A stretch of DNA of 64,000 nt from Betaproteobacteria bacterium (GTDB taxonomy: Bacteria; Pseudomonadota; Gammaproteobacteria; Burkholderiales; SG8-41), in NCBI GenBank assembly GCA_016868035.1, contig VGID01000002.1:1-64000 (forward strand). Reading direction: 5' to 3'. The first letter of the stretch is position 1. Each line of letters opens with the position of its first letter. The notes beneath the pieces are model-generated. The model did no database searches, was not told the origin of the DNA, and worked only from the letters and a program-made list of their open reading frames with translations. Shown here in pieces: positions 34,081 to 42,313 of this stretch. Both the position numbers and the translations under genes were made by a program.

Positions 34081-35490
34081 ATGAAAAACCACGCGGAGGT
34101 GGTGATCGTCGGGGCCGGAATCTCGGGCCTGACGGCAGCCTACGCCCTTGCGCGCCGCGGGCGCGACGTGCTGGTGCTGGAGCGCCGCGGGGCGGCCGGC
34201 GGGCGGATCCGCACGGAGCGCTGCGGGGGTTTTCTGCTCGAGCACGGTCCGAACGCGATGATCTCCCCGGCCGCCGGCGCGGAAGACCTCATCGCCGCGC
34301 TCGGGCTGCGCGACGAGCGGGCGGCCCGCTCCGATCGCGTGCGCCGCCGCTATCTCGTGCGCGATGGGGAGGCCCGCGCGCTCGCGCTGGATCCGCTGCG
34401 CTTCTTCGCCTCGGGGTATTTCTCCCTGGCGGGACGGCTGCGCCTGCTCGCCGAGCCGTTCGTCGCGCCGCGGCACGACGACGAGTCGGTCGCGCAGTTC
34501 GCGCGCCGCCGCTTCGGGCGCGAGATCTGCGACTACCTGTTCGATCCCCTGGTCGGCGGCCTCTACGCGGGCGATGCGGAGCGGCTGAGCATCTCCGCGA
34601 TGTTTCCGCAATTAAAGCGGCTCGAGCGCGAGCACGGCTCGGTGATCCGCGGGATCGCGACCGCGCGCCGCAAAAGCCAGGGCGCGTTCGACCCGCGGCG
34701 GCGCAGCCTGTTCTCGTTTCGCGGCGGCATGGAAGCGCTCCCGGCGGCGCTCGCCGATTCGCTCTCTGGCCGCGTGGCTCTTGACACGCGACTCGAGCAA
34801 ATCGAGCCGTTGCGCCGCGGCGGATTCCGGCTGAAAGTGCGCCATCGCGACGCTCCGGCGACGCTCGTCGCGGAAAACATCGTGCTCGCATTGCCCGCGT
34901 ACGCGGCCGCGCGAGCGGTCGCCAGCCTCGATGCCGATGCCGCTCACGCCCTCGCGCAGATCGAGCATCCCCCGCTGGCGCTTGCTTACCTCGGCTACGA
35001 AGCGCGGGCCGTATCGCATCCGCTCGACGGACTCGGGGTGCTCATGCCGGGGGCGGAGCGGCGCTCCGTGCTCGGGATCATCTTCTCCTCCACCGTCTTT
35101 CCCGGCCGCGCTCCGGACGGGCACGCACTGCTCACCGCGTATGTCGGGGGCGCGCGCCAGCCCGCGCTCGCATTGCTGCCGCCCGAAGAACTGATCGCGA
35201 CCTGTCACGCGGAGGCGGCAGCGCTGCTCGGGGCACGCCGGCAACCGGCGTTCGCGCGGGTGCATTACTGGCGTAGCGGGCTGCCGCAGCCGGCGCTCGG
35301 ACACGCCGCGCGCGTGGAGGCGATCCGGGCGCTGGAAGCGCGCTGCCCGGGCTTGTTCATAACGGGAAATTACCTCGGGGGTGTTTCGACCGCCGCCTGC
35401 ATCGACTCCGCGCTCGAAGTCGCGGAGCGCGTGCGTCCTGGCAGCGCACTCAGCGACACGCACCCGCTGCGCGCGGCAGCCGGTGCCTGA
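34081..35490 (+). CDS. Protoporphyrinogen oxidase (HemG/HemY-type FAD enzyme)
   Basis: The 469-residue product begins with the Rossmann FAD motif VVIVGAGISGLTAAYALARRG and a second nucleotide region GRIRTERCGGFLLEHGPNA. It ends with the FAD-binding GLFITGNYLGGVSTAACIDS segment typical of protoporphyrinogen oxidases (HemY/PPOX, 450-480 residues). It oxidises protoporphyrinogen IX in heme synthesis. It is divergent from the idr-like operon and convergent with a radical SAM gene, amid heme-rich operons, so local heme supply for the cytochromes is inferred. The ATG at 34081 lacks a strong ribosome site. Confidence 0.82.
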   Translation: MKNHAEVVIVGAGISGLTAAYALARRGRDVLVLERRGAAGGRIRTERCGGFLLEHGPNAMISPAAGAEDLIAALGLRDERAARSDRVRRRYLVRDGEARALALDPLRFFASGYFSLAGRLRLLAEPFVAPRHDDESVAQFARRRFGREICDYLFDPLVGGLYAGDAERLSISAMFPQLKRLEREHGSVIRGIATARRKSQGAFDPRRRSLFSFRGGMEALPAALADSLSGRVALDTRLEQIEPLRRGGFRLKVRHRDAPATLVAENIVLALPAYAAARAVASLDADAAHALAQIEHPPLALAYLGYEARAVSHPLDGLGVLMPGAERRSVLGIIFSSTVFPGRAPDGHALLTAYVGGARQPALALLPPEELIATCHAEAAALLGARRQPAFARVHYWRSGLPQPALGHAARVEAIRALEARCPGLFITGNYLGGVSTAACIDSALEVAERVRPGSALSDTHPLRAAAGA

Positions 35491-35493
35491 CCA

Positions 35494-36750
35494 TCATCCC
35501 CGAGGAATACCCCGCGATGCTGCAAACGGCATCGGCGGGCGGTGGGCGCGCATGAACTCCACCGTGATGGACGTGACGGCCTCACGCCCCGCCGCCTGCT
35601 CCAGTCGCTCGCGCACGCGCGCACGCACGAAAGCGGGGATGCGCGCGAGCAGCGCTTCGGCTTCCGGCTCCCATGAAACGGCCTGGGCCGGGATCTGCGC
35701 TTGCCACACCTCCGGCCGGACGCCCGGCGCGGCCTGATAGCGGCACTTGGAGTCCTCGGCCAGCAGATCGCCGTGCTGCGCGAGCGCCCGCGCGCGGCAG
35801 CCGCCGCAGCTGACACGATAGTCGCACCCGCCGCATTTCCCGCCCGGCAGCTCGCCGCGCAGCCGCGCGAATGAGCGGCCTGTCTCCCAGATCTCGCGCA
35901 GCGGCGTCGAGAGCAGGTCGCCCGCCGGCTCCGGGATGTACGGGCACGGCGTCACCCTGCCTTGCGGCGTGATGCGGAAATAACTTCGTCCCGCAAGGCA
36001 CGCGCTCGACCAGCCCGCGTAGCCGCCGGCGCCCTCGCCCGCGTGCAGGCCGAGCAGGCGGCGCAGGTACGGCGCGCAGCGCGCGCGCACCATCATGCCG
36101 GGCCGCGCAGCCTGCAGCCGCACGATCGCGAGCAGCGCCTCTTCGTAGGCTGCTGGCGGGAGATCCGTCTGCGTCACGCCGCGCCCGGTGCACACGAGGA
36201 AGAAGAAATTGAGCGCCATCGCCCCCACGTCTTGCGCGAGGTCGGAGAGCGCCTCGAGTTCGCCGCGGTTCTCCGCGAACAGCGTTGCCTGTAGCTGCAC
36301 GGCCAGGCCGACCGCACGCGCTGCGCGCGCACCGGCAAGCGCGCGCTCCCACGCACCCGCGACCCCGCGCAGCCGGTCGTGGAACGCGGCCGAGGCCGAA
36401 TCCACGCTGATCCCGACTCCCGCGGCCCCCGCGGCCTTCAGCGCCGATGCGTGCCTCGCATCGAGCGCGACTCCGTTGGTGCCGATCACCGGCATGAGCC
36501 CCAGCGCCGCCGCCCGTTCCACCAGTTGGGTGAGATCGCGCCGCAGCAGCGGCTCGCCGCCCGTCAGCACCAGCATCGCGCCCGGCGCCACCTCGCTCAC
36601 CTGGCGCAGCACCTCGAGCGCCGCGCTGGTGGAAAGCTCACCGGGAGCCTCGCGCCGGCGGGCGACCGCGTCCAGATAGCAGTGGCCGCACGCGAGGTTG
36701 CACACCTGCGTGAGGTTCCACGAAACGATTTGTGCGGCGGCGGCCGGCAT
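35494..36750 (-). CDS. Radical SAM/SPASM protein with C-terminal PCP-reductase-like domain
   Basis: The 418-residue product has the radical SAM cluster motif CNLACGHC (C-X3-C-X2-C) at the N-terminus, LTGGEPLLR for SAM, and a SPASM-like cysteine cluster (TPCPYI, then KCGGCDYRVSCGGCRA). It ends in a 45-residue domain (WEPEAEALLARIPAFVRARV) like the small PCP reductase domain (PF08369). NirJ/AhbC/AhbD heme-modifying enzymes share this architecture, and a hemG-like gene lies 3 bp away on the other strand, so a heme or heme d1 role is plausible but unproven. It is the last gene of the bd-like oxidase operon. Confidence 0.8.
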   Translation of the reverse strand: MPAAAAQIVSWNLTQVCNLACGHCYLDAVARRREAPGELSTSAALEVLRQVSEVAPGAMLVLTGGEPLLRRDLTQLVERAAALGLMPVIGTNGVALDARHASALKAAGAAGVGISVDSASAAFHDRLRGVAGAWERALAGARAARAVGLAVQLQATLFAENRGELEALSDLAQDVGAMALNFFFLVCTGRGVTQTDLPPAAYEEALLAIVRLQAARPGMMVRARCAPYLRRLLGLHAGEGAGGYAGWSSACLAGRSYFRITPQGRVTPCPYIPEPAGDLLSTPLREIWETGRSFARLRGELPGGKCGGCDYRVSCGGCRARALAQHGDLLAEDSKCRYQAAPGVRPEVWQAQIPAQAVSWEPEAEALLARIPAFVRARVRERLEQAAGREAVTSITVEFMRAHRPPMPFAASRGIPRG

Positions 36751-36755
36751 CGCTG

Positions 36756-38177
36756 TCAGCCGAGCTGGGCCGCGACCGTCTGCTGCGCCGCGTCCACCAG
36801 CTCCGCGGTGACGGCGGGCATCTTGAGGCCGCGCGCCATCTTCTCGATGCGCAACCGCGCGTGGTTGCGCACGGTCTCCTGGCCGATGCGCTCCAGCCGC
36901 GCGAGAGCGTCGGCCTCCCAGCGGATCGCCTCGCCGGCCGGCGCCGTCTCCCGCCCGCGCTTGTTCGTAAACGGGCACTTGGCGCCGCTCCCCGCGCCCG
37001 GCATCAGCGAGCCCAGGCACGCATCGATCACGTCGGAGGTGACCATCGTGTGCCCTCGCTCCGCGGCAAAGCGCAGGATCGCCTTGCGCGCGAGACCCTG
37101 CACGAACTCCGGCACCCGCCCCATCCGCGCTTCGGCCTCCACAGTCCACGACATCGTCGTCTCGGCAATCGTGTCGAACGCAGGCTGCCACTCCCGTGCC
37201 GACAGCAGCAGGTTGCACGGCGCGAGCCGCAGCAGGTTCTCGGTGAGGCTGCCGAGATCCATCCCGTCCCCGGAGTGGACGCCGGTGCGGCCGAGCACCA
37301 GCAGCCACGGTTTCGCCTCGCGGGCGTAACGCAGCACCTGCTCGAGGGGCTTCCCCGCGAGCAGCCGCGTGGTGAGGGTCACCCCCTCCTCCGCCGCGAC
37401 CCGGGCAGCGACATCGAGGTGGCCCTGGTAGATGCGCGCGATGCCCGAATCGATGATCTCCTCGTGCAGCCGCTCCTGCTCCTTGAACCGGAACACGCTC
37501 GCCGCCTGAGGCGAGAGCACTCCCGCGATGCTGTTGAACGCAACGTAATGGAACTGCGGATCGAACGCGGCGACCGCTTCGACCGGACGGCCGTAGAGCC
37601 GCGCGAGCCCCAGCGCGGTCTTCAGGCCGCCGTAGGACCGGGGGCTGCCGTCGAGCGCCACCGCGATGGGGCCGTCGCCGCCGCCGTTCGCGTCGCGCAC
37701 GACGACGAGGTCGCGGTCGATGCGGCGGGCCACGCGCTCGCACACGCTGCCGAGCTGCGAGCATTCGACGGCGCCGAGCCCGAGCGCGCCCATCACCACG
37801 AGGTCGTAGTCTCCCGCGCCGATGTCCTCGACGAGCCCCTGCCAGTTCTTGCCCTCGAGCGCGACGCGCGCGCAGCCGAGCCCGGCGTCTGCGCACATCC
37901 GCTCGAACACGTCGAGATAGGAATCCGAGATGAGCTGCAGCCCGCGGGTGATGAGGTCGTCGTGGATGTCGCGCTGCTCGACGAGCTTCTCTTCCCTGAG
38001 ATAGGGCTCGGGCAGGCCGGCTTCCATCTGCCGGAAGCGCCGGTCGTGCAGCTTCGCGGCGTAGACGTGGCTGCCGGTCAGCTGCGCGCCGGTGTGCCTG
38101 GCATGCGCGATGGCCATCTCTGCGCCGCGCAGCGAGTGCGCGGAGTTGTCGAGCGGGACGTAGATCGAGCGGTACAT
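36756..38177 (-). CDS. Tandem universal stress protein with two PCP-reductase-like domains
   Basis: The 473-residue product has two Usp domains. The first opens YRSIYVPLDNSAHSLRGAEMA and contains LVVMGALGLGAVE; the second begins IAVALDGSPRSYGGLKTAL and contains LLVLGRTGVHSG. These are followed by two copies of a short helical domain like PF08369 (TVEAEARMGRVPEFVQGLAR and WEADALARLERIGQETVRNH). The same domain ends the radical SAM protein 5 bp downstream, so the two may interact. GGGAGG precedes the ATG. Function unknown; probably a cytoplasmic nucleotide-binding factor for cofactor or cytochrome maturation. Confidence 0.8.
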   Translation of the reverse strand: MYRSIYVPLDNSAHSLRGAEMAIAHARHTGAQLTGSHVYAAKLHDRRFRQMEAGLPEPYLREEKLVEQRDIHDDLITRGLQLISDSYLDVFERMCADAGLGCARVALEGKNWQGLVEDIGAGDYDLVVMGALGLGAVECSQLGSVCERVARRIDRDLVVVRDANGGGDGPIAVALDGSPRSYGGLKTALGLARLYGRPVEAVAAFDPQFHYVAFNSIAGVLSPQAASVFRFKEQERLHEEIIDSGIARIYQGHLDVAARVAAEEGVTLTTRLLAGKPLEQVLRYAREAKPWLLVLGRTGVHSGDGMDLGSLTENLLRLAPCNLLLSAREWQPAFDTIAETTMSWTVEAEARMGRVPEFVQGLARKAILRFAAERGHTMVTSDVIDACLGSLMPGAGSGAKCPFTNKRGRETAPAGEAIRWEADALARLERIGQETVRNHARLRIEKMARGLKMPAVTAELVDAAQQTVAAQLG

Positions 38178-38191
38178 GGGTCCTCCCTTCG

Positions 38192-38812
38192 CTAGCGGGG
38201 TCGTTCCTTCAGAATGGCGCGCACGGAGCGCGTGATTTGCTTCACGGGGGTGCCCGTGCCGTGGAACTCGACCCGGTTCATGCCGTCGCGGTCGATCACG
38301 ATATAGACGCTGTTGTGGACGAAGTCCCCGCGCGGGGCCGGACGGACGACGATGCCGTAGTCTTCGGCGACCCGCGCTGCTTCCTTCAGGTTGCCGGTGA
38401 GCACGCTCCAGCGCGCGGGATCGAGGCCGCGCTCCCTGGCGTAGATTGCGAGCCGCTCCGGCGTGTCGCGCGCCGGGTCCACCGTGATGCCCACGAAGCG
38501 CACGTGGGCGCGCTCGGCGTCCGCGAGCTGGTCCTCGACGCCCTTCATCACGGTGAGGAGCAAGGGGCATACGTCGGTGCACTGCGTGTAGAGGAACGTC
38601 ATCACGACGACGCGCCCGCGGAAATCCGCGAGCGTGGCGCGCCGGCCTCGCTGGTCGGTGAGCGTGAAGCCCGGGGCGGGCTCGTTGACGACGAGCCGGT
38701 TGAAGTCGCCGCCCTTCGCGGACTTGCCGTGCGCGAAGAGCGTGACCGGCGCGAGCGCAAAGGTGACGAGCACGGCGAGCGCGGCCGCCCATGCCCTCGT
38801 TGGCGTGAACAT
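38192..38812 (-). CDS. SCO1/SenC-family copper/thiol protein
   Basis: The 206-residue product has a signal anchor (residues 8-27) and a thioredoxin-like domain with the SCO copper motif C78-T-D-V-C82 (YTQCTDVCPL) and the distal H166 (DFVHNSVY). SCO proteins deliver copper or maintain thiols during assembly of heme-copper oxidases and related enzymes. It follows three tandem copies of a 105-bp intergenic unit and precedes the Usp gene by 14 bp. Starts at GTG 38821 or ATG 38812. Confidence 0.9.
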   Translation of the reverse strand: MFTPTRAWAAALAVLVTFALAPVTLFAHGKSAKGGDFNRLVVNEPAPGFTLTDQRGRRATLADFRGRVVVMTFLYTQCTDVCPLLLTVMKGVEDQLADAERAHVRFVGITVDPARDTPERLAIYARERGLDPARWSVLTGNLKEAARVAEDYGIVVRPAPRGDFVHNSVYIVIDRDGMNRVEFHGTGTPVKQITRSVRAILKERPR

Positions 38813-38825
38813 GCCGTTCACCCGC

Positions 38826-39140
38826 GCCGCCTCTGAACCAATGTGTTCATGATCAATCTCCCCGTCGGCGGCCCGGCCGCGTTCACGGTCACATCCCCCA
38901 AAAGGGGGCCCCTGTTCCTCGCTCACGCGCGCCGCCTCTGAACCAATGTGTTCATGATCAATCTCCCCGTCGGCGGCCCGGCCGCGTTCACGGTCACATC
39001 CCCCAAGAGGGGGCCCCTGTTCCTCGCTCACGCGCGCCGCCTCTAAACCAATGTGTTCATGATCAATCTCCCCGTCGGCGGCCCGGCCGCGTTCACGGTC
39101 ACATCCCCCAAGAGGGGGCCCCTGTTCCTCGCTCACGCGG
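38826..39140 (-). repeat. 105-bp intergenic unit in three tandem copies
   Basis: Three near-identical 105-bp units (38826-38930, 38931-39035, 39036-39140) fill the gap between the cytochrome/EB_dh gene and SCO1. On the minus strand each contains a CCCCC-4 nt-GGGGG hairpin, a GGGGAG ribosome site and ATG AAC ACA TTG GTT, a short leader frame of about ten codons. In the first transcribed copy (39036-39140) a TAG ends it after five. Each unit begins with the TGAGCGAGG that contains the upstream gene's stop codon, so the whole intergenic region was triplicated. Confidence 0.95.
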
Positions 39141-40680
39141 CCACCCCTTTCCTGCGGCGCAGCTGTCGCAGCAGCCAGATCTCGCCGCCCACGGTCGCGA
39201 GCCCGAGCACGAGCGGCCACAGATAAGCGGTAACCGGCGTGGGCAGCTCGGCAATTACGTAGTACCACGCCGAGACCGCCATCTTGAGTCCCTCCTCGCC
39301 CGCGTCGCCATCGCGCAGGTGGAAGGCGACCGGAACGAACCTGCCCGGCTCGAAGCGGAGAGCGTCTTTTGATTCCGGGACGAGCGCGCGCCGGAAGATC
39401 ACGCGGTATTGCCCGTCGCGGTAGGTCCCTTCCGCGGCGATCCCGCCGTCCCGCTCCTCGCGCAACCGGTCCGCCCCCTCGGCGATGAGGCGCGTGAGGC
39501 CCTTTCCGGCGTTCCATCGCCACAGCTCGACCGGATTCTTGCGGTCGCCGAGCACGAAATAGGGCCGCTCGTCCCCGGTGTCGGGGCGCGCGGGGAACTG
39601 CAGCTCCACCTCGTCGGCGGGCTTTGCGCCTCCGCGATTGTGCGTGCCATCGTCCCATTCGACGAGAATCGCGATCTCGCGCCCGTTGTAGAGGGCGCGC
39701 GCCGTGATGACATCGTGCGCGGGCGTGAACCAGCGCGGCTCGATGATGATCTGCCCGGCGAGGAGGAAGTCCACATACCCGGCCTTCTCCCACGCGGCCG
39801 CCCACGGGTCTGCGGGAATCGCGCCGGCGTGAAAGCGCGCCTTGAGGACGTGTCCGGTCTTCTGCGAGCGCACGAGGCTTTTCACGTAGGCCGCAAGCGC
39901 CCAGCGGTCCTCCGCGGCCGGGATCGCGTCCACAAACGAGGGCATCGGCGTGCCGTTGAAGCCCGTGGTGAAGGTGCGGTAGATGTCCTCCACGCGGTCT
40001 CCCGCGCGGAAGCGCCAGCCCTTGGTGAAGTTCACCGGCCGGATCGGGAAGCCCCAGTCGTCCTTCATCTGGTCGGCGGAGGTGCCGTCGCCGCGCCCGT
40101 ACTGGCCGTGGCACTGCCCGCATTTCTTCGACTCGTAGAGGTCCTTGCCGCGTGCGAGCAGCTCGGGCGTGATTCTCGGCGGCGAGCCCACCGCGATGCG
40201 CGCCTTCTGCGGCTCGTCCCTGAAGAGGTCGAGCACGTCGAAGGTTTTCACCTGGTGCACGAGTTGCCAGCGCTCGGCCTCGGAGAGGTATTTCTTCCAC
40301 GGCGGCATCGAGGTGCCGGGCAGCCCCTCGCTGATCGCCCGGTAGAGATCCTGGTCGGTGGGAAGCTGCCCGGTGGGGGTGCTGCGCACCTTATAGAGCG
40401 CGAGCGTGAAATCGCGCGGGCGCGGATAGACGAGATCCGCCGCCGGCCCGTCGCCCTTGCCTTGCTCGCCGTGGCATTGCGCGCAGTGCCGCTCGTAGAG
40501 CGCCTTGCCGGCCGCCGGGTCCGCGGCCACCGGCGCCGGCTTCACCGGCTCCATCTTCACCTCGGGCCGCGGCGGCGCCGCGAACACGCCCGCGGCGAGC
40601 GCAGCGCACGCGGCGAGCGTCGCCGCGAGATAGTGGCGCCGGCTCCGGCGTTCAGTGCTTCGCATGCGAAACCGCCTCAT
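39133..40680 (-). CDS. Di-heme cytochrome c with ethylbenzene-dehydrogenase-like heme b domain
   Basis: The 515-residue product has a signal peptide and two cytochrome c domains, C66AQCH70 and C187GQCH191, each followed by a late Met-rich ligand segment. A beta-rich region (about residues 265-470, IIIEPRWFTPAHDVITARAL) like the EB_dh heme b domain (PF09459) follows. It ends in one C-terminal membrane helix with a basic tail. It probably links periplasmic electron carriers to the membrane complex encoded upstream. Its start overlaps the previous cytochrome gene by 29 bp. Confidence 0.83.
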   Translation of the reverse strand: MRRFRMRSTERRSRRHYLAATLAACAALAAGVFAAPPRPEVKMEPVKPAPVAADPAAGKALYERHCAQCHGEQGKGDGPAADLVYPRPRDFTLALYKVRSTPTGQLPTDQDLYRAISEGLPGTSMPPWKKYLSEAERWQLVHQVKTFDVLDLFRDEPQKARIAVGSPPRITPELLARGKDLYESKKCGQCHGQYGRGDGTSADQMKDDWGFPIRPVNFTKGWRFRAGDRVEDIYRTFTTGFNGTPMPSFVDAIPAAEDRWALAAYVKSLVRSQKTGHVLKARFHAGAIPADPWAAAWEKAGYVDFLLAGQIIIEPRWFTPAHDVITARALYNGREIAILVEWDDGTHNRGGAKPADEVELQFPARPDTGDERPYFVLGDRKNPVELWRWNAGKGLTRLIAEGADRLREERDGGIAAEGTYRDGQYRVIFRRALVPESKDALRFEPGRFVPVAFHLRDGDAGEEGLKMAVSAWYYVIAELPTPVTAYLWPLVLGLATVGGEIWLLRQLRRRKGVAA

Positions 40681-41413
40681 CCCAGGTGCGCGGCGTGGAC
40701 CCGGAAGCGTCGTAGATATAGAGGATTACCTTCCACATCTCGTCCTCGGTGAGAAAGTTCTGCCACACCGGCATCGCGGAATTCCAGGGCGTCGCCCCCT
40801 TCGGCAGCCCGCGCCCGCCGGTCGCCACGCGCCAGAACACGTACGATTCCTGCAGCATGGATATCGTGCCGACGTCGCGGAAGTTGCCGGGGATCGGCAG
40901 GAACGCGCCCGCGAAATGACCGTCGCCCGCGAGCGTGTCGCCGTGGCAGAAGAAGCAATTGCGGAAGTAGACCGTCTTGCCCTCGGCGATCCGCTTGCGA
41001 AGCTCCGGCCCGGTTGAGCGCAGCGGATTTGCGAGCCCGGCGACCTCCATCCGCTTGCCGTGCAGCGGGAAGCTCGCCGGCGGCTCCGGGTGCACCACGC
41101 GCGCCTCGAACGGCGCATCTGCCGAGGGCACGACGCGCTGGTAGGTGACCCACGCGACCGCGGCCGGAATTGCGACGAGCACCACGACCTGCACGGCGCG
41201 CGGCGCCTCTCCCGTGAACACGGACCGGATCGGCGCGACGAAATGGGCAAATCGCGCCTCGTTCGCCGCCACGAAGATCAGCGTCCCGATGACGGTGAGC
41301 ACCATGTACATGGTGACGACGCTGGTGGGCACCGGGGGCGAGACGAGGAGCTTCAGGCCGGCGTAGACCGCGGCCCAGATCAGCACGGTGATGGAGAACG
41401 CGAATCGCTGCAT
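40652..41413 (-). CDS. Membrane-anchored mono-heme cytochrome c
   Basis: The 253-residue product has three membrane helices (about residues 3-24, 33-50, 73-91), then a periplasmic cytochrome c domain with C153FFCH157 and MPVWQNFLTEDEMW as the distal region. ATG overlaps the preceding gene's TGA (TGATG). Likely an electron conduit to or from the bd-like oxidase subunit encoded two genes upstream. Confidence 0.85.
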   Translation of the reverse strand: MQRFAFSITVLIWAAVYAGLKLLVSPPVPTSVVTMYMVLTVIGTLIFVAANEARFAHFVAPIRSVFTGEAPRAVQVVVLVAIPAAVAWVTYQRVVPSADAPFEARVVHPEPPASFPLHGKRMEVAGLANPLRSTGPELRKRIAEGKTVYFRNCFFCHGDTLAGDGHFAGAFLPIPGNFRDVGTISMLQESYVFWRVATGGRGLPKGATPWNSAMPVWQNFLTEDEMWKVILYIYDASGSTPRTWDEAVSHAKH

Positions 41414-42312
41414 CAGGGCGCCTCCCCGCGGCGCCGGCGGCGCGACGCCGTGGCGACGGCAACGAGCATGCCGAGGTTGAACACGAGCACGATGAGGCCG
41501 AGCCGCATGCCCTCGTGCGAGAAGGGCGAGGCCGCGCCGGTGGCCGAGTACGACTTGCCGGCGAGCCCCGCGAGATAGGCCACCATCTCGTGACGGTCGC
41601 CCTCGGGGACCGCGCGTCCGAGCTCGGCGGGCATGATGCCCGCCTGGTAGCCGGGCGTCGTCCAGATCCCGGGCTCGATGATCTTGCGCAGCAGCTCGGC
41701 AGGCTCGCGGGCGGCGGCCGAGCGGGTGATGTCCGGCCCGAGCTCGCCGCCTTCGCCTTCCACCTTGTGGCAGGCGAGGCAGCCGTGCTGCGCCAGCAAC
41801 GTCTTGCCCCGGTGCACCGGGCCGCCGGGCTTCGCTGCGGCGAGATCTTCCTGCGCCACCTTGACCGTCACCTCGGAGCCGCCCAGCACCTGCAGGTAGG
41901 CAACCACCGCCTTCACTTCCGCCATGGTGAGGTTGGCGGGCGGCTTCAGCGCCGAGGGCATCATCTTCGGGTAATCGGGCACGACGTAAGCGTCGGGGTC
42001 CACGAGCGACTCGACGAGGTAGGCTTCCGCGCTCATCCCCGGCTTGCGCGTTGCCGCCTTCGCCGTGCTCTGGCGCAGATCCGGGCCCCGGTCGTTGCCG
42101 CGCTCGGTCACCTTGTGGCAGACGAGGCAACCGCCCTTGCCGCGCGCGAGCTCTTCTCCGATCGCCGCGAGTTCCTCGCCCGGGGTCGCCGTGCCGATCA
42201 CCTTCTTCGCCGGCGGGTGCTCTTCGAATTGCGGCACGAGCTGGCCGACGTACGAAAAGATCCCCACCACGACGAAAACGAACAACACGATGCGCGCGAA
42301 GGTCCCCGCCAT
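41413..42312 (-). CDS. Di-heme membrane cytochrome c
   Basis: The 299-residue product has an N-terminal membrane helix (residues 7-24), two cytochrome c domains (C62LVCH66 and C178LACH182) and a C-terminal membrane helix (about 268-288) with an arginine-rich tail. It is tightly packed after the bd-like oxidase gene (1-bp gap). Two anchored hemes suggest it takes electrons from the quinol/bd-like protein or from soluble cytochromes. Confidence 0.87.
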   Translation of the reverse strand: MAGTFARIVLFVFVVVGIFSYVGQLVPQFEEHPPAKKVIGTATPGEELAAIGEELARGKGGCLVCHKVTERGNDRGPDLRQSTAKAATRKPGMSAEAYLVESLVDPDAYVVPDYPKMMPSALKPPANLTMAEVKAVVAYLQVLGGSEVTVKVAQEDLAAAKPGGPVHRGKTLLAQHGCLACHKVEGEGGELGPDITRSAAAREPAELLRKIIEPGIWTTPGYQAGIMPAELGRAVPEGDRHEMVAYLAGLAGKSYSATGAASPFSHEGMRLGLIVLVFNLGMLVAVATASRRRRRGEAP

Positions 42313-42313
42313 G

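Noticed and set aside
38822-40300. Fusion of SCO1 with upstream sequence containing three 35-residue repeats
   Set aside because: The 105-bp units happen to be open in this frame (105 is divisible by 3). SCO1 has its own start at 38812-38821 and the upstream part is antisense or out of frame to the cytochrome gene.
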